The notes under the pieces: model-generated | Database searches by the model: none | Told to the model about the DNA's origin: nothing | What the model saw: only the letters and a program-made list of their open reading frames with translations | Shown here: positions 45,770 through 54,978 of the stretch, piece by piece | Layout: each line of letters begins with the position of its first letter | How positions within the stretch are numbered: position 1 is the first letter of the stretch | Translations under genes and position numbers: made by a program | Source: Paraflavitalea sp. CAU 1676 | Lineage (GTDB): Bacteria; Bacteroidota; Bacteroidia; Chitinophagales; Chitinophagaceae | Reading direction: 5' to 3' | Assembly: GCF_029223285.1 (NCBI RefSeq) | Contig: NZ_JARHUJ010000005.1 | Location: forward strand, 496,001 to 560,000 | DNA length: 64,000 nucleotides

Positions 45770-48700
45770 TTATGCCTGGTGCGTCGGTAGTAGTAACGTA
45801 AAAATGGCGCCTTCGCCGGGTTCGCCGGTGGCTTCGATGGCGCCTCCATGGGTCAGTAATATTCTTTTGCAAAGCGCCAGGCCTATGCCTGTTCCTTCGA
45901 ACCTGTTCTTAGGATGCAGGCGCTGAAAGATGGTGAAGATGAGTTTGGACATGCCGGGTTCAAACCCGATACCGTTATCGGATATAGTGATGAGCCAGTA
46001 CTCCTTGCCGGTAAGTGCGGGGTGGGCAGCCAGGTCTTCCTCGACAGCCTTTCTTGCGCTGATCTTTACATGAGGCCGTTTGCCGGTGCTGGTGAACTTT
46101 AGTGCATTGCCCGTTAGGTTATAGAACAATTGGTTCATCTGCAGCGGAATGGCCTCAATGACCGGCAGCTCACTGATATCGATGATCGCTTCTTTCTGTT
46201 TGATCAGCAATTCAAAATCTTCCCGCACCTGTTGCAGGACCATATTCAGGTCGACCGGTTGAAACAATTCTTCTTTCTTGGTGATATGCGAGTAGTTCAG
46301 CAGGTCCATGATGAGCTGGCTCATTCGTTCGGCTGAAGAGATAACTTTCTCCAATAGGTCTGAATGGCGGTGTTGCTCTGGTAATAGCTGCAGCTGGTTC
46401 ATGAGCATGCCCGAGAATATGCGGATCTTGCGGAGCGGCTCCTGCAGATCGTGTGATGCCACATAGGCAAACTGCTCGAGTTCTTCATTCGATTGTTTGA
46501 GGTGCTGGTTGGCCCGGCTCAATTCTTCGGTACGTTGCTGCACCAATTGCTCCAGCTTTTGCTCCATCAGCTTTTGGCTCGTGATGTCCATGGCCACGCC
46601 TGCCAGTTCATACGGCTCGCCATTTTCGTGGCGGTACACTCTAGCAGTTACGCGAATGAAGTAAACGGTTTGATCCTGCTGGTTCAATACCCTGTATTCA
46701 TCCGAGTAGTCATTGCTATTGCCGGTCAAAATCGATTGCAGTTTGCTCAACACCCGTGGCCGGTCGGCCGGGTGAATTGCTGCAAATCCGGGTTCGAGTT
46801 TGATCTCATCGGTGCTGAAGCCAAACCAGGAGCGCAGGCGCGGCGAGAAGTAGGCGATACCTGCTGCCAGGTCGATGCGCCAGGTAGCCATCTGTGCCGA
46901 TTCGATGGCGCTGTGCAACTGGGCCTGTGTTTGCATCAACTGCTGGCGTGCCAGCACCAGTTTGGTAACATCGGCTGCGGTGTTGATCACACCAAATATT
47001 TTACCCTGTCCATCGTACAATGGTTTATAGGTAAAGTTGAAATAAAACATTTCCAGCTTGCCGTGTTGCAGGAGGTCGACGCGCTCTTCTGTAGCGGTAA
47101 AGGGAATGCCGGTATCGTATACCTGTTGCAGTATGCCCATCCAGGGAGTGCCTTCCAGTTCGGGTAATGCTTCGAGAAAGGTTTTGCCGATGACGGTGGC
47201 GTCGCGGTTCCAGGTGTGCAATACGGACTCATTGGCAATCCGGATGCGCATTTCGCGACCGGTATACAAGGCTATGGGTACGGGAGCGCTGTGGATGAAA
47301 TTGCGGAACCGCTCTTCACTGGCTTCCAATGCTTTCTTGGCCTGTACCTGGGCGGTGACCTCGCTGGCCACGACCTGTACGCCCGTTATTTTTTCGCCCT
47401 CCTGAAAGGGCGCGTATACGAAGTTGAAATAGCAGTCTTCCAACTGGCCATTGCGATTCAGCCGGGCCAGGGTCTCGAAACCATAATAAGCTTTACCGCT
47501 TTTCATGACACCCCGCATCATGTCGGGAAATGGCTGGCCCTTGATCTCGGGCAATGCTTCTTCGAAAGGCAAACCGATCACCGCAGGCGTTTTGTTCCAA
47601 AAGGCCAGCATTTCCTGGTTGCAGACCTCTACGATGAGTTGGTCGCCTTTAAGTACACCCATCGCAATGGGTGCTTTTTCGATCATGGAGCGAAACCTTT
47701 GTTCACTTTCCTGCAGCGCTTGGCGGGCGGCCAGTTCGGGCCGCAGATCGCGCATGGTGGCACCCCTGCCGAGGTATTCGCCGGTCTTGGGATCGGTGAT
47801 GGAAGTGTATTCGGCATGACAGGGAATGTTTTCACCGGTCTTGAAATGACGCAGGTGGATGGTTCCAGACCAGGTTCCTTTTTCGTTTACGATGGGTAAT
47901 ATATCGCGCTTTACTCTTTCCAGTTCTTCGGGGGAGGCAAAGTCGCGATTGGTTAGGTTGCTGGTATCCTGATCGGGCATGATGCCGAGCAGGTGTTTAC
48001 CTGCTTCATTAATGTAGAGTAGTTTGCCTTCTTTGTTGCCAATGGCCATGTAATCGGCACTGTTCTCCACCAGTGCCAACAAACGTTGTTGTTCTTCCCT
48101 TGCTTTTATCTCGGGCGTGATGTCGAGTACGATGCCTGCGAAATGAGCATCGCGTCCATCGGCGCCGGGCAGGTAAGTGCCCATGGCCTTGATCCAGTGT
48201 ATGGAGCCGTCGTGCCAGATGAAACGGACTTCGTAACTGAGGCGACCGGTTTGCGTGGCCAGCCGGTAAGCTTCATCGCGAATATCTTTATCGGCCGGAT
48301 GTATGTTTTCTATTAGGGCGTTGCGGCTTAAGCCGGGTGTATATTGCCCGGTCAGGATCTTCGCCAGCAGCGGAGAGTATTCTATATAGTTGTCGGTGAG
48401 ATTGACGTTGAAGGTGCCTGCCCCTGCGCCATCCACGGCGAGCTGGGCCAGCATCTCTGCTTTGTTCACTTCTTCCCGGGCGATCTTTTCCCGCTCGATG
48501 AGCTGCTGGTTGTAGTTGCTTTGCAAGGCGCGCGAAAGCGACAGCAGGATCATATTGCCGGCGAGTGCAATGAGTTCCCGGTCGGTGGAGCCATACTGTG
48601 TCGTGGCAGGCAGAAAGAGAAAGACCAAGCCGGCGATCTGCTCTTCGCTGTTAATCAGCGGTATGGTGATCAGGGAAACGATGTCCTGGTCTTTCAGGAG

Positions 48701-49063
48701 ATGCGCTACGGGTTGCCAGTATGGGTGTTGATCCAGGTCTGGCAGCTCTTCCTCTTCGGGCAATGAGGCGGTAAACAAGGCCACCGGCTGCTGTTCTACA
48801 GCGTTGACGATTCCGTAAGGCAAGGAGGCGGTATAGGCTTTGGTAATGTGCTGACCAAAGCGATCTGCAATGCCTATCAAGACATGAACCTTTGCGAAGG
48901 ATTGTTGTTCGATCCAGCCGGCGATGGCCGGTAATAAGCGGTCGGGTGGGCATCCTTCCAGCACCATCTTCAGCAAGCGTGTCTGTTCCGTCCAGGAAGC
49001 GGCATCGGGTGGCGGCGTCACGGACGACAGACTAGCTGAATCAGGCAATTGCTGGGAACTCAT
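45770..49063 (-). CDS. Soluble GAF/multi-PAS sensor histidine kinase
   Basis: A 1097-residue kinase without membrane segments. It has an N-terminal GAF-like domain (about 30-175; VSLITIPLINSEEQIAGLVFLFL), then five PAS/PAC repeats (about 200-325, 335-455, 465-590, 595-720, 725-845; for example HPADKDIRDEAYRL, HWIKAMGTYL, YNFTYKP-type strands). A short coiled coil (QQRTEELSRANQHLKQSNEELEQ) leads to HisKA with phosphoacceptor His871 (VASHDLQEPLRK) and an HATPase domain (NLTGNALKF, DNGIGF, GTGIGLALCKRI). This matches the cytoplasmic phytochrome-like kinases common in Bacteroidota. There is no adjacent response regulator, so its partner lies elsewhere. Confidence 0.93.
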   Translation of the reverse strand: MSSQQLPDSASLSSVTPPPDAASWTEQTRLLKMVLEGCPPDRLLPAIAGWIEQQSFAKVHVLIGIADRFGQHITKAYTASLPYGIVNAVEQQPVALFTASLPEEEELPDLDQHPYWQPVAHLLKDQDIVSLITIPLINSEEQIAGLVFLFLPATTQYGSTDRELIALAGNMILLSLSRALQSNYNQQLIEREKIAREEVNKAEMLAQLAVDGAGAGTFNVNLTDNYIEYSPLLAKILTGQYTPGLSRNALIENIHPADKDIRDEAYRLATQTGRLSYEVRFIWHDGSIHWIKAMGTYLPGADGRDAHFAGIVLDITPEIKAREEQQRLLALVENSADYMAIGNKEGKLLYINEAGKHLLGIMPDQDTSNLTNRDFASPEELERVKRDILPIVNEKGTWSGTIHLRHFKTGENIPCHAEYTSITDPKTGEYLGRGATMRDLRPELAARQALQESEQRFRSMIEKAPIAMGVLKGDQLIVEVCNQEMLAFWNKTPAVIGLPFEEALPEIKGQPFPDMMRGVMKSGKAYYGFETLARLNRNGQLEDCYFNFVYAPFQEGEKITGVQVVASEVTAQVQAKKALEASEERFRNFIHSAPVPIALYTGREMRIRIANESVLHTWNRDATVIGKTFLEALPELEGTPWMGILQQVYDTGIPFTATEERVDLLQHGKLEMFYFNFTYKPLYDGQGKIFGVINTAADVTKLVLARQQLMQTQAQLHSAIESAQMATWRIDLAAGIAYFSPRLRSWFGFSTDEIKLEPGFAAIHPADRPRVLSKLQSILTGNSNDYSDEYRVLNQQDQTVYFIRVTARVYRHENGEPYELAGVAMDITSQKLMEQKLEQLVQQRTEELSRANQHLKQSNEELEQFAYVASHDLQEPLRKIRIFSGMLMNQLQLLPEQHRHSDLLEKVISSAERMSQLIMDLLNYSHITKKEELFQPVDLNMVLQQVREDFELLIKQKEAIIDISELPVIEAIPLQMNQLFYNLTGNALKFTSTGKRPHVKISARKAVEEDLAAHPALTGKEYWLITISDNGIGFEPGMSKLIFTIFQRLHPKNRFEGTGIGLALCKRILLTHGGAIEATGEPGEGAIFTLLLPTHQA

Positions 49064-49162
49064 GTGCGTATATTAGGGCGTTCCGAAGTTAAGGATAGTA
49101 TCTTAACATAATGTATACTTTTCCTTATTTTGTTCTCCGTTAATGATCAATATCAATATACT

Positions 49163-49408
49163 ATGCTGGTAGAAATTTTAGGGTGGGTGGGTTCTCTGTT
49201 TGTGCTCGTAGCTTATATCCTGAATGTGAATAAGAAGTTGGCCACTGACTCGGTAGCTTACTATGCGCTCAATATCGTGGGCAGTGCGCTGCTCATTGTG
49301 AACACCGCCGTTCACCATGCCTATCCTTCCATGGCGATCAATATAATTTGGGTGATCGTTCCGGTGGTGACGATCGTGCGGCATAGGATGCGCCGTACCG
49401 CAAAATAA
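49163..49408 (+). CDS. Small integral membrane protein (CBU_0592-like)
   Basis: An 81-residue protein started at the ATG at 49163. A TTG at 49130 would add 11 polar residues. Three hydrophobic segments (LVEILGWVGSLFVLVAYIL, YYALNIVGSALLIVNTAV, MAINIIWVIVPVVTIV) fill most of the chain, with a basic tail. The pattern resembles the small CBU_0592-type membrane family, a SWEET/PQ-loop-like fragment of unknown role. It stands alone between two minus-strand genes. Confidence 0.75.
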   Translation: MLVEILGWVGSLFVLVAYILNVNKKLATDSVAYYALNIVGSALLIVNTAVHHAYPSMAINIIWVIVPVVTIVRHRMRRTAK

Positions 49409-49419
49409 GTTGTGTATTG

Positions 49420-50319
49420 TTATTGCCCTGCCGTCACGAACTTGTAGATCATCTCTGACACCTCAGCCATGGCGGCGATGCCTGCTTTTTCATCTTTCAG
49501 TTGCTTCGACAACAGTACCAGTACATACTGTCTTCCATCGGGCAGGAATACGATGCCGCAGTCGTGCTGTACGCCGGTGATGTTTCCGGTTTTATGTGCC
49601 ACTTTCACTCCGGCGGGCAGCCGGGCGGGGATCACTTCATTGAATTGTTGATCGAGCAATATCCTGGTCATCGCGGCAGAGGAGGCGGAGTCGACCGCTT
49701 TACCCAGTGCAATCTGTTCAAAGATCAGCAGCTGGTCGGCGGCCGTAGTAGTATTGTTAAGCCCTTGCTGGTAGGCCTTGCTGTCTTCCACGCCTCTTAG
49801 TACCTGCATCTTGTTAGCGCCCATGCTCCGCATGGTTTCCATCACGTTGGGCGCGCCCACCATCTCAATCACGATATTGGTAGCCAGGTTGCTGCTCATG
49901 ATGATCATATCGTATACCAGGTCATACAGGGTTCTTTTGGTGCCGATCATGTCATACAACTGCTTTTCGCTATCGTCCTCCGGATTGAGGGAAAACAGGC
50001 TGCTGTCGACGATGCTGTGGAACTCGTTCTTTAGGAGGATGGAATCGCTAAGCGACAACTTCCCGGCCGCCGCCTGTTTGTACACTTCGATCAATACGGG
50101 TGTCTTCATGGTACTGGCTGCATGGAAGCTGCTGTCGGCATGGAGCAGCAGGGTAGTGCCGGTGCTGAGGTCTTTGAAGGCTACGGCAAACTTGCCTTCC
50201 GTTTGGTCAAGCCGTTCGCTGATGGATTGCTTCAGTTGATCGGGTGTCATGGTCGTTTGGCAGGATACAAGTATAGAAGAAATAAAAATAAGTAATGGAA
50301 AGGCTAAGGTATTGCGCAT
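49420..50319 (-). CDS. Class A beta-lactamase-like serine hydrolase, lipoprotein
   Basis: A 299-residue protein with a lipoprotein signal (ISSILVSC, Cys20). Class A fold motifs: Ser69-Thr-Met-Lys72 (AASTMKTPVL), MSSN in place of SDN, and HKTGNITG as the KTG box. The omega loop reads VEDSKAYQQGLNNTT and lacks the usual ExxLN glutamate, so deacylation of beta-lactams may be poor. It may be a penicillin-binding hydrolase rather than a resistance enzyme. It is divergent from the Nudix regulator, with 110 nt between them. Confidence 0.85.
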   Translation of the reverse strand: MRNTLAFPLLIFISSILVSCQTTMTPDQLKQSISERLDQTEGKFAVAFKDLSTGTTLLLHADSSFHAASTMKTPVLIEVYKQAAAGKLSLSDSILLKNEFHSIVDSSLFSLNPEDDSEKQLYDMIGTKRTLYDLVYDMIIMSSNLATNIVIEMVGAPNVMETMRSMGANKMQVLRGVEDSKAYQQGLNNTTTAADQLLIFEQIALGKAVDSASSAAMTRILLDQQFNEVIPARLPAGVKVAHKTGNITGVQHDCGIVFLPDGRQYVLVLLSKQLKDEKAGIAAMAEVSEMIYKFVTAGQ

Positions 50320-50366
50320 ACGTTTGAGGTTAGAACACCAACCAAATTAAGGGAAATTGTGCAAGC

Positions 50367-50411
50367 TTGTCAGCAAAAAAGTTTGACAAAGTATAAACTT
50401 TACTATTTTTA
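50367..50411 (+). promoter_or_regulatory. Promoter and operator-like repeat of the Nudix regulator gene
   Basis: -33 TTTG at 50382-50385, 18-nt spacer, -7 TATTTTTA at 50404-50411, 18 nt before the ATG. An inverted repeat TTGTCA (50367-50372) / TGACAA (50384-50389) overlaps the -33 box and resembles the TGACA half-site seen near the arabinose genes, which would allow autoregulation. Confidence 0.5.
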
Positions 50412-50429
50412 TCCATATTTCAACTGCCA

Positions 50430-51134
50430 ATGAAACGTTACTCTCAACAATCCCGATTGCTTGTAGCCGTAGACTGTATCATATTTGGATTCGATGGACA
50501 GGAACTAAAATTGTTACTCATTCAGCGTGGTTTTGAACCCGAAAGAGGCAAGTGGAGCCTCATGGGGGGCTTCGTAAAACAAACGGAAAGCTTTGAAGAT
50601 GCCGCCGCCCGCGTATTGAAAGAACTAACCGGGTTAAGCGGTGTTTATATGGAACAACTCCATGCCTTCGGCGATCCCAGCCGGGATCCGGCGGAGCGCA
50701 CTGCTTCCATTACCTACTTCAGCCTCATTGATATCCGTAAATACCAGCAACAGATTAATGATGAGTACCATGCCGAGTGGTTCCCTATCCGTAAGCATCC
50801 CAAACTCATCTTCGACCACAGCGAAATGATCGAGATGGCCAAGGCAAGGCTCCAGTACAAGGCTGCCCTGCATCCCATCCTGTTCGAACTCCTGCCCGAC
50901 AAGTTCACCCTGCCGCAGCTGCAAACGCTGTACGAGGGTATCTATGACGCGGAGATCGACAAACGAAATTTCAGCCGGAAGGTGCTTTCTACCGGTTTGC
51001 TGGTTAAACAAAAAGAAAAGGAGAAGGAAAGCTCCAAACGAGGCGCCTTTTACTATAAGCTGGATAAGAGGAAGTACAATTCGAAGTTCCACAACTTCCT
51101 TAACATCATTCCCAACGCACACAACCTGATCTAA
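50430..51134 (+). CDS. araR: Nudix-related transcriptional regulator (NrtR/AraR family)
   Basis: A 234-residue protein. The N-terminal Nudix domain (about 8-145) has the fold (LLVAVDCIIFGFDGQELKLLLIQRGFEPERGKWSLMGGFV). The Nudix box is degenerate (AARVLKELTGLSG instead of REUXEE), as expected for a ligand sensor rather than a hydrolase. The C-terminal winged helix (about 150-234; LPDKFTLPQLQTLYEGIYDAEIDKRNFSRKVL) binds DNA. Members regulate NAD or, in Bacteroides, arabinose genes (AraR). An arabinose operon and arabinanases lie 1-12 kb downstream with repeated operator-like sites, so AraR is the best reading. The symbol is assigned by context. Confidence 0.85.
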   Translation: MKRYSQQSRLLVAVDCIIFGFDGQELKLLLIQRGFEPERGKWSLMGGFVKQTESFEDAAARVLKELTGLSGVYMEQLHAFGDPSRDPAERTASITYFSLIDIRKYQQQINDEYHAEWFPIRKHPKLIFDHSEMIEMAKARLQYKAALHPILFELLPDKFTLPQLQTLYEGIYDAEIDKRNFSRKVLSTGLLVKQKEKEKESSKRGAFYYKLDKRKYNSKFHNFLNIIPNAHNLI

Positions 51135-51210
51135 GGTTCCGGAGGTTTCCTGATGCAATGCCCGGTTGCCGCAAGCAATCGGGATACAATTGTTGGTTCT
51201 ATTCAGGACG

Positions 51211-51349
51211 CCAAAATTTCTGTGTATCACGCTAAATTGATACCGACGGGTAACGACAGCTGTCCCTATTTAAGACGGGGCCAAATTTCTGTGCACCCAA
51301 GTAAAGAGATGCCAACGCGAAACGACCGTTGACCCTATCGAAGACGGGT
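51211..51349 (-). repeat. Two decayed tandem copies of the DUF2147 gene 3' end
   Basis: Two units of about 70 nt (51211-51280 and 51281-51349) resemble each other at roughly 70% by eye and continue the pattern of the first 30 or so nt inside the gene (51350-51382). On the minus strand the middle copy reads GISLLGCTEIWPRLK then stop, against GISLLGRTEVWTRLR then stop in the real gene. The outer copy has a stop inside (GINLA*YTEI). They look like an old tandem duplication now decaying. Confidence 0.75.
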
Positions 51350-51763
51350 CCATACTTCCGTGCGCCCCAGTAAACTGATGCCTATATAGCCACGAATGCG
51401 CAGGGTATTCTTGTCAGACAGGCTCATGTTGCAGCTATAGGTTTTGCCGCTCTTCGGATCGTAGATGGTGCCGCTGGTCCATTTGCCGTCCTCATCATAC
51501 TCGAAGTTCTTCAGCAGCACCAGTCCCATCAGCGAATCCTTTCTCCGGGCGGGGTCGGGATTGTGTACGTCGAAATGCTCTTTGTTGGTTTTCTTGTTGC
51601 CGCCGGCGATCCTGCCGTAGTATTTACTGCCGTTCTTGTAGATGTGGATCTGGCCCGATTTGTCGCCCGTGAGCCAGGTGCCCGTTACATCATCGGCCTG
51701 GTAGCGTTGTGCGTCAGCACCGATGGCCGTACACAAGAGTAACATCAACATCAACTGTTTCAT
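51335..51763 (-). CDS. Secreted DUF2147 family protein
   Basis: A 142-residue protein with a signal peptide (MKQLMLMLLLCTAIGADAQ). The single DUF2147 beta-barrel domain is recognised by VTGTWLTGDKSGQIHIYKNG, YYGRIAGG, MGLVLLKNFEYDEDGKWTSGTIYDPKSGKTYSC and LRIRGYIGISLLGRTEVW. The family is periplasmic, of unknown function, and perhaps binds a lipid or glycan. The 3' end of the gene is duplicated downstream as decayed copies. The terminal codons of the gene overlap the first duplicated unit. It is not clearly linked to the arabinose genes. Confidence 0.9.
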   Translation of the reverse strand: MKQLMLMLLLCTAIGADAQRYQADDVTGTWLTGDKSGQIHIYKNGSKYYGRIAGGNKKTNKEHFDVHNPDPARRKDSLMGLVLLKNFEYDEDGKWTSGTIYDPKSGKTYSCNMSLSDKNTLRIRGYIGISLLGRTEVWTRLR

Positions 51764-51992
51764 ATCAACGAATTGGTTTCAAAAAGGATGCAGGAGCGGA
51801 CCCTGCGCGATGGGTTGCCCATATAGCAATATACGGAAAAGGAACTGTAATGGCAGTGGGCGCTGAGCCGCACAGGGAGTCCGGGATGGGGGGATAGGCG
51901 GAAGAAATTGAGACGTCCCGCAGTCTATACAGGAATCGGTAACCAACGCAGATTGGAGTGAGCCAGCGAGCCTGGCGCCAGTCACTTAGCGA
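51764..51992. other. Intergenic region between DUF2147 and GH43
   Basis: A 229-nt gap. Apart from a 10-nt perfect palindrome CTGGCGCCAG (51972-51981), just past the GH43 stop and without a T tract, I see no gene, repeat or clear promoter. Confidence 0.3.
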
Positions 51993-52967
51993 TCAGGGTT
52001 GCTGTACCAGGGGCCAGCCATCGACCCAGGAGAGTTTTTCAATACGCAGCCTGGAGCGACCGCGGTCTTTGGCATCGTACCCATGAAACACGAGGTAGTC
52101 CACGCCATCAAAACTGCATACGGCATTGTGCCCTACGCCATGCCAATCCGTATCGCCCTGCAGCAGTAGTGTGCCGCCACTTTTCACCAGCGGAACGCCT
52201 GCTTTATCGAGGTAGGGACCGGTGAGCTTCTCCGAACGGCCCACGATCATTTTATAGGTGCTTTGCGCCCCTTTGCAACAGTAATCGACCGAAGCAAAGA
52301 GATAATAATAAGCCCCTTTCCGGAAAAGGAAAGGGGCTTCTATGGCGCCGTCGCCGGCGTTCGAATCGGGTTGATAGTAATTGATCTTTCTGCTGGCAAG
52401 TGGATGCCACTGCTGCGGCGTGTCGATCGCCGTGAGTGTTTTATTCAGCTTCACCAGTTTTAGGCCGTTCCAGAAAGAACCGAAGGCCAGCCAGGGCTGG
52501 TCCTGCTCATCCCAGATCACATTGGGATCGATGGCGTTCCACATATCCCTGCCCGGTATGGACTCGATCACCTTACCATGGTCAACCCACTTAAAAGCAG
52601 GGTCGCCGGGGTGTAAGGTCTTGTTGGTAGCCACGCCGATGCAGGAAGTGTTTTTGCCAAAGGTCGATACGGAATAAAAGAGATAATACAGGCCATTGTG
52701 ATACGAGATGTCGGGCGCCCAGATATGGTTCTTAAAACCAGGTACGGCCTGTACGCCCCAGGGCAGGGTATCGAATACGGGCTTCTCCTTTTGCCAGTTA
52801 ACCCTGTCTTTCGAAGAAAACACACTAATGCCCCTGCCGGTGCAGAACAGATAATAGGTGCTATCCTGCCTGATCATCACCGGGTCGTGTACGCCGATAT
52901 TGCTTTGCGCAACAAGCGAAAGTGCCGGCAAACAAAACAGGATTAGAAACAGGGGTAATGGGCGCAT
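51993..52967 (-). CDS. GH43 endo/exo-arabinanase-type enzyme, secreted
   Basis: A 324-residue protein, signal MRPLPLFLILFCLPALSLVAQ. It is a five-bladed propeller with the full catalytic triad: base Asp28 (VHDPVM), pKa-modulating Asp147 (NAIDPNV) and acid Glu210 (GAIEAPF). WAPDISYHNGLYYLFYSVS and FGSFWNGLKLVKL are typical of the arabinan endo-1,5-alpha-L-arabinosidase subgroup. It would cut arabinan backbones in the periplasm. It is the last gene of a three-gene minus-strand unit after two GH51 genes, with gaps of 13 and 33 nt, and supplies arabinose to the divergent ara operon. Confidence 0.92.
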   Translation of the reverse strand: MRPLPLFLILFCLPALSLVAQSNIGVHDPVMIRQDSTYYLFCTGRGISVFSSKDRVNWQKEKPVFDTLPWGVQAVPGFKNHIWAPDISYHNGLYYLFYSVSTFGKNTSCIGVATNKTLHPGDPAFKWVDHGKVIESIPGRDMWNAIDPNVIWDEQDQPWLAFGSFWNGLKLVKLNKTLTAIDTPQQWHPLASRKINYYQPDSNAGDGAIEAPFLFRKGAYYYLFASVDYCCKGAQSTYKMIVGRSEKLTGPYLDKAGVPLVKSGGTLLLQGDTDWHGVGHNAVCSFDGVDYLVFHGYDAKDRGRSRLRIEKLSWVDGWPLVQQP

Positions 52968-52980
52968 CTCTATAAACGGG

Positions 52981-54945
52981 TTATAACATTTTTACACGGA
53001 TCACCTGGAAGGAATAAGGCGCCAGGGTTACCGGCAGTTTCTTTCCTTTCAGGGCAATGGTTTGTTGCTGCGGACTGATACCGGCCGGCCGTGCAAAAGT
53101 GTTGGCCAATTGCAGGTCGCCTGATTTAAGTACTTCGATCGCGGCTGATTTGTCGAGCTTCTTCACGCCATTGATCACTACCTCACTGGTTTGCGGAGTG
53201 GCGCTGGTATTCACGATCTTAACGATTACTTCTTTGGATACGGTATCGATCACGGCATTGGCGTACAGACCGATCTGGCCGGCGGCCGTTTCATTGTTTA
53301 ATGTTGTTGATACCACATGGGTGCCTCTGTTGGCAGAATACATTTTTTGCACGTAGTAATTGGGCGTGCCATACGACTGCAGGTTGTTGAACCAGATGAG
53401 GTCGGGTGTCCACTGCCAGCCTTCTGCATGGGCAAACAAAGGTGCATAAGAAGCCATGTGCACCACATCTGCATTGCGCTCCAAACCGGTCATGAAAGCG
53501 GCTTCAGATAGGGCACATTGCCAGTTATTGCTGTTCTCTGCACTGGCGATGGCCTTGCTCTGTGCGGCATATTCACCGGCAAAGATCTTGGGCCCGTTGC
53601 GATCATAGTTATCATAACGTTTTGCCTGGTTCAGGAACCAGTCCGGCGCACGATAGTAATGCTCGTCGAGGATATCGGCCTTCAATCCGCGCAGAACAGG
53701 ATCGAGGTAGTCGAATAATTCGCCATTGGGATTGGGGCCCAGACTGCTTACCAGCTTCACCTCGGGATATTTGGCTTTGATGGCCTTCGCAAACAACTTG
53801 TAGCGCTCTACATATTGCTCGCCCCATTGCTCATTGCCTACGCCCATCAGCTTCAGGTTGAAGGGGGCGGGGTGGCCCATGGCAGCACGCACCTTACCCC
53901 ATTTGCTGTCGGTAGTGCCGTTGGCAAATTCAATAAGGTCCAGCGCATCCTGGATATATGGATCGAGTTCTTCCGCAGGTACTACTTCGCTGGAGTTGAA
54001 CTGGCAGGCCATGCCACAGTTCAGGATCGGCAATGGTTCGGCGCCGATGTCTTCCGACAGCAGGAAGTATTCATAAAAGCCCAGTCCGAATGATTGGAAG
54101 TAATCGGGCGTCAGCTTATGGCGGAATTCGGTATTCCAGCGGTTTACGATCACCTCACGGTCATCCACCGCACCAATCGTCTTTTTCCATTGGTAGCGGG
54201 TGGCGAGCTCCCGGCCTTCTACGATACAGCCACCGGGAAAGCGGAGGAAGCCGGGTTTCATATCAGCCAGCAGCTGCACCAGGTCGGCCCGCAGACCGCC
54301 GGGCCTGTTCTTCCAGGTCTTTTGCGGGAACAGGGAAATGATGTCGGCATCGATGATACCGGTGCCTTCGAACCAGATATTCAGTTTGGCCTTTGCTTCG
54401 GTAGCAGAAGCCGTGAGCGTACCGGTATATTTCTTCCAGTCTTTGCCGCTGAGCGGTAGGCTGGTGGAAGCGATCTTTTCATTGGCGGCATTCACCAGTT
54501 CTACCCGCAACGTTACATTGCCTTCCACTACACGGGCCTGTAAGGAGAAGTCGTAGCCTTCGCCCTGTTTGATGCCCATGCCGCGGAAACCTTCATTGCT
54601 GATGCCATAACCGGCAGCAGAACGCACGGTAAATCTGGCAAAGCGGGGATTGTTCAATTGTTCGCCCCGGTTATTGATGAGGATACTGCCATTGGCATTG
54701 TTCTGGCGCAGTTCTTTCCAGCCCATGAGCGGGGCCGCAAATTCAAAAGAGCGGTTCTTGACCAGTTCGGCGTAGATGCCACCGTCTGCACCAAAATTGA
54801 TGTCTTCAAAAAAGATACCCCACATGGTCTTCTGCACCGGTGTTTTGATCTGGGCAGCATTGACGGTGAAAACCGGGTTGGTCTGAGCCAGTAACTGACC
54901 CGTGCTCAGGCAGCCCGCAGCCAGCAGTGATACGATTGTCTTCAT
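52981..54945 (-). CDS. GH51 alpha-L-arabinofuranosidase with carbohydrate-binding domain
   Basis: A 654-residue secreted enzyme, started at the second Met (54945) where the signal peptide begins (MKTIVSLLAAGCLSTGQLLAQ). An N-terminal GH51 segment (MWGIFFEDINFGADGGIYAELV) is followed by a CBM4/9-like jelly roll (about 60-205). Then comes the barrel with FLRFPGGCIVEG, acid/base Glu in GVGNEQWGE and nucleophile Glu in FAGEYAAQS, and a C-terminal beta-sandwich. It removes alpha-L-arabinofuranose branches from arabinan or arabinoxylan. It is co-transcribed with the upstream GH51 gene (33-nt gap) and GH43. Confidence 0.92.
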   Translation of the reverse strand: MKTIVSLLAAGCLSTGQLLAQTNPVFTVNAAQIKTPVQKTMWGIFFEDINFGADGGIYAELVKNRSFEFAAPLMGWKELRQNNANGSILINNRGEQLNNPRFARFTVRSAAGYGISNEGFRGMGIKQGEGYDFSLQARVVEGNVTLRVELVNAANEKIASTSLPLSGKDWKKYTGTLTASATEAKAKLNIWFEGTGIIDADIISLFPQKTWKNRPGGLRADLVQLLADMKPGFLRFPGGCIVEGRELATRYQWKKTIGAVDDREVIVNRWNTEFRHKLTPDYFQSFGLGFYEYFLLSEDIGAEPLPILNCGMACQFNSSEVVPAEELDPYIQDALDLIEFANGTTDSKWGKVRAAMGHPAPFNLKLMGVGNEQWGEQYVERYKLFAKAIKAKYPEVKLVSSLGPNPNGELFDYLDPVLRGLKADILDEHYYRAPDWFLNQAKRYDNYDRNGPKIFAGEYAAQSKAIASAENSNNWQCALSEAAFMTGLERNADVVHMASYAPLFAHAEGWQWTPDLIWFNNLQSYGTPNYYVQKMYSANRGTHVVSTTLNNETAAGQIGLYANAVIDTVSKEVIVKIVNTSATPQTSEVVINGVKKLDKSAAIEVLKSGDLQLANTFARPAGISPQQQTIALKGKKLPVTLAPYSFQVIRVKML

Positions 54946-54978
54946 TGGTTGTATTGCGATCATGATTCGTAATAAATG

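Noticed and set aside
49130-49162. TTG start for the small membrane protein
   Set aside because: The ATG at 49163 begins just before the first membrane segment. The TTG only adds polar residues.
50388-50401. AAAGT/ACTTT palindrome as the regulator's operator
   Set aside because: It lies in the promoter spacer and has no match at the ara sites. The TTGTCA/TGACAA repeat fits better.
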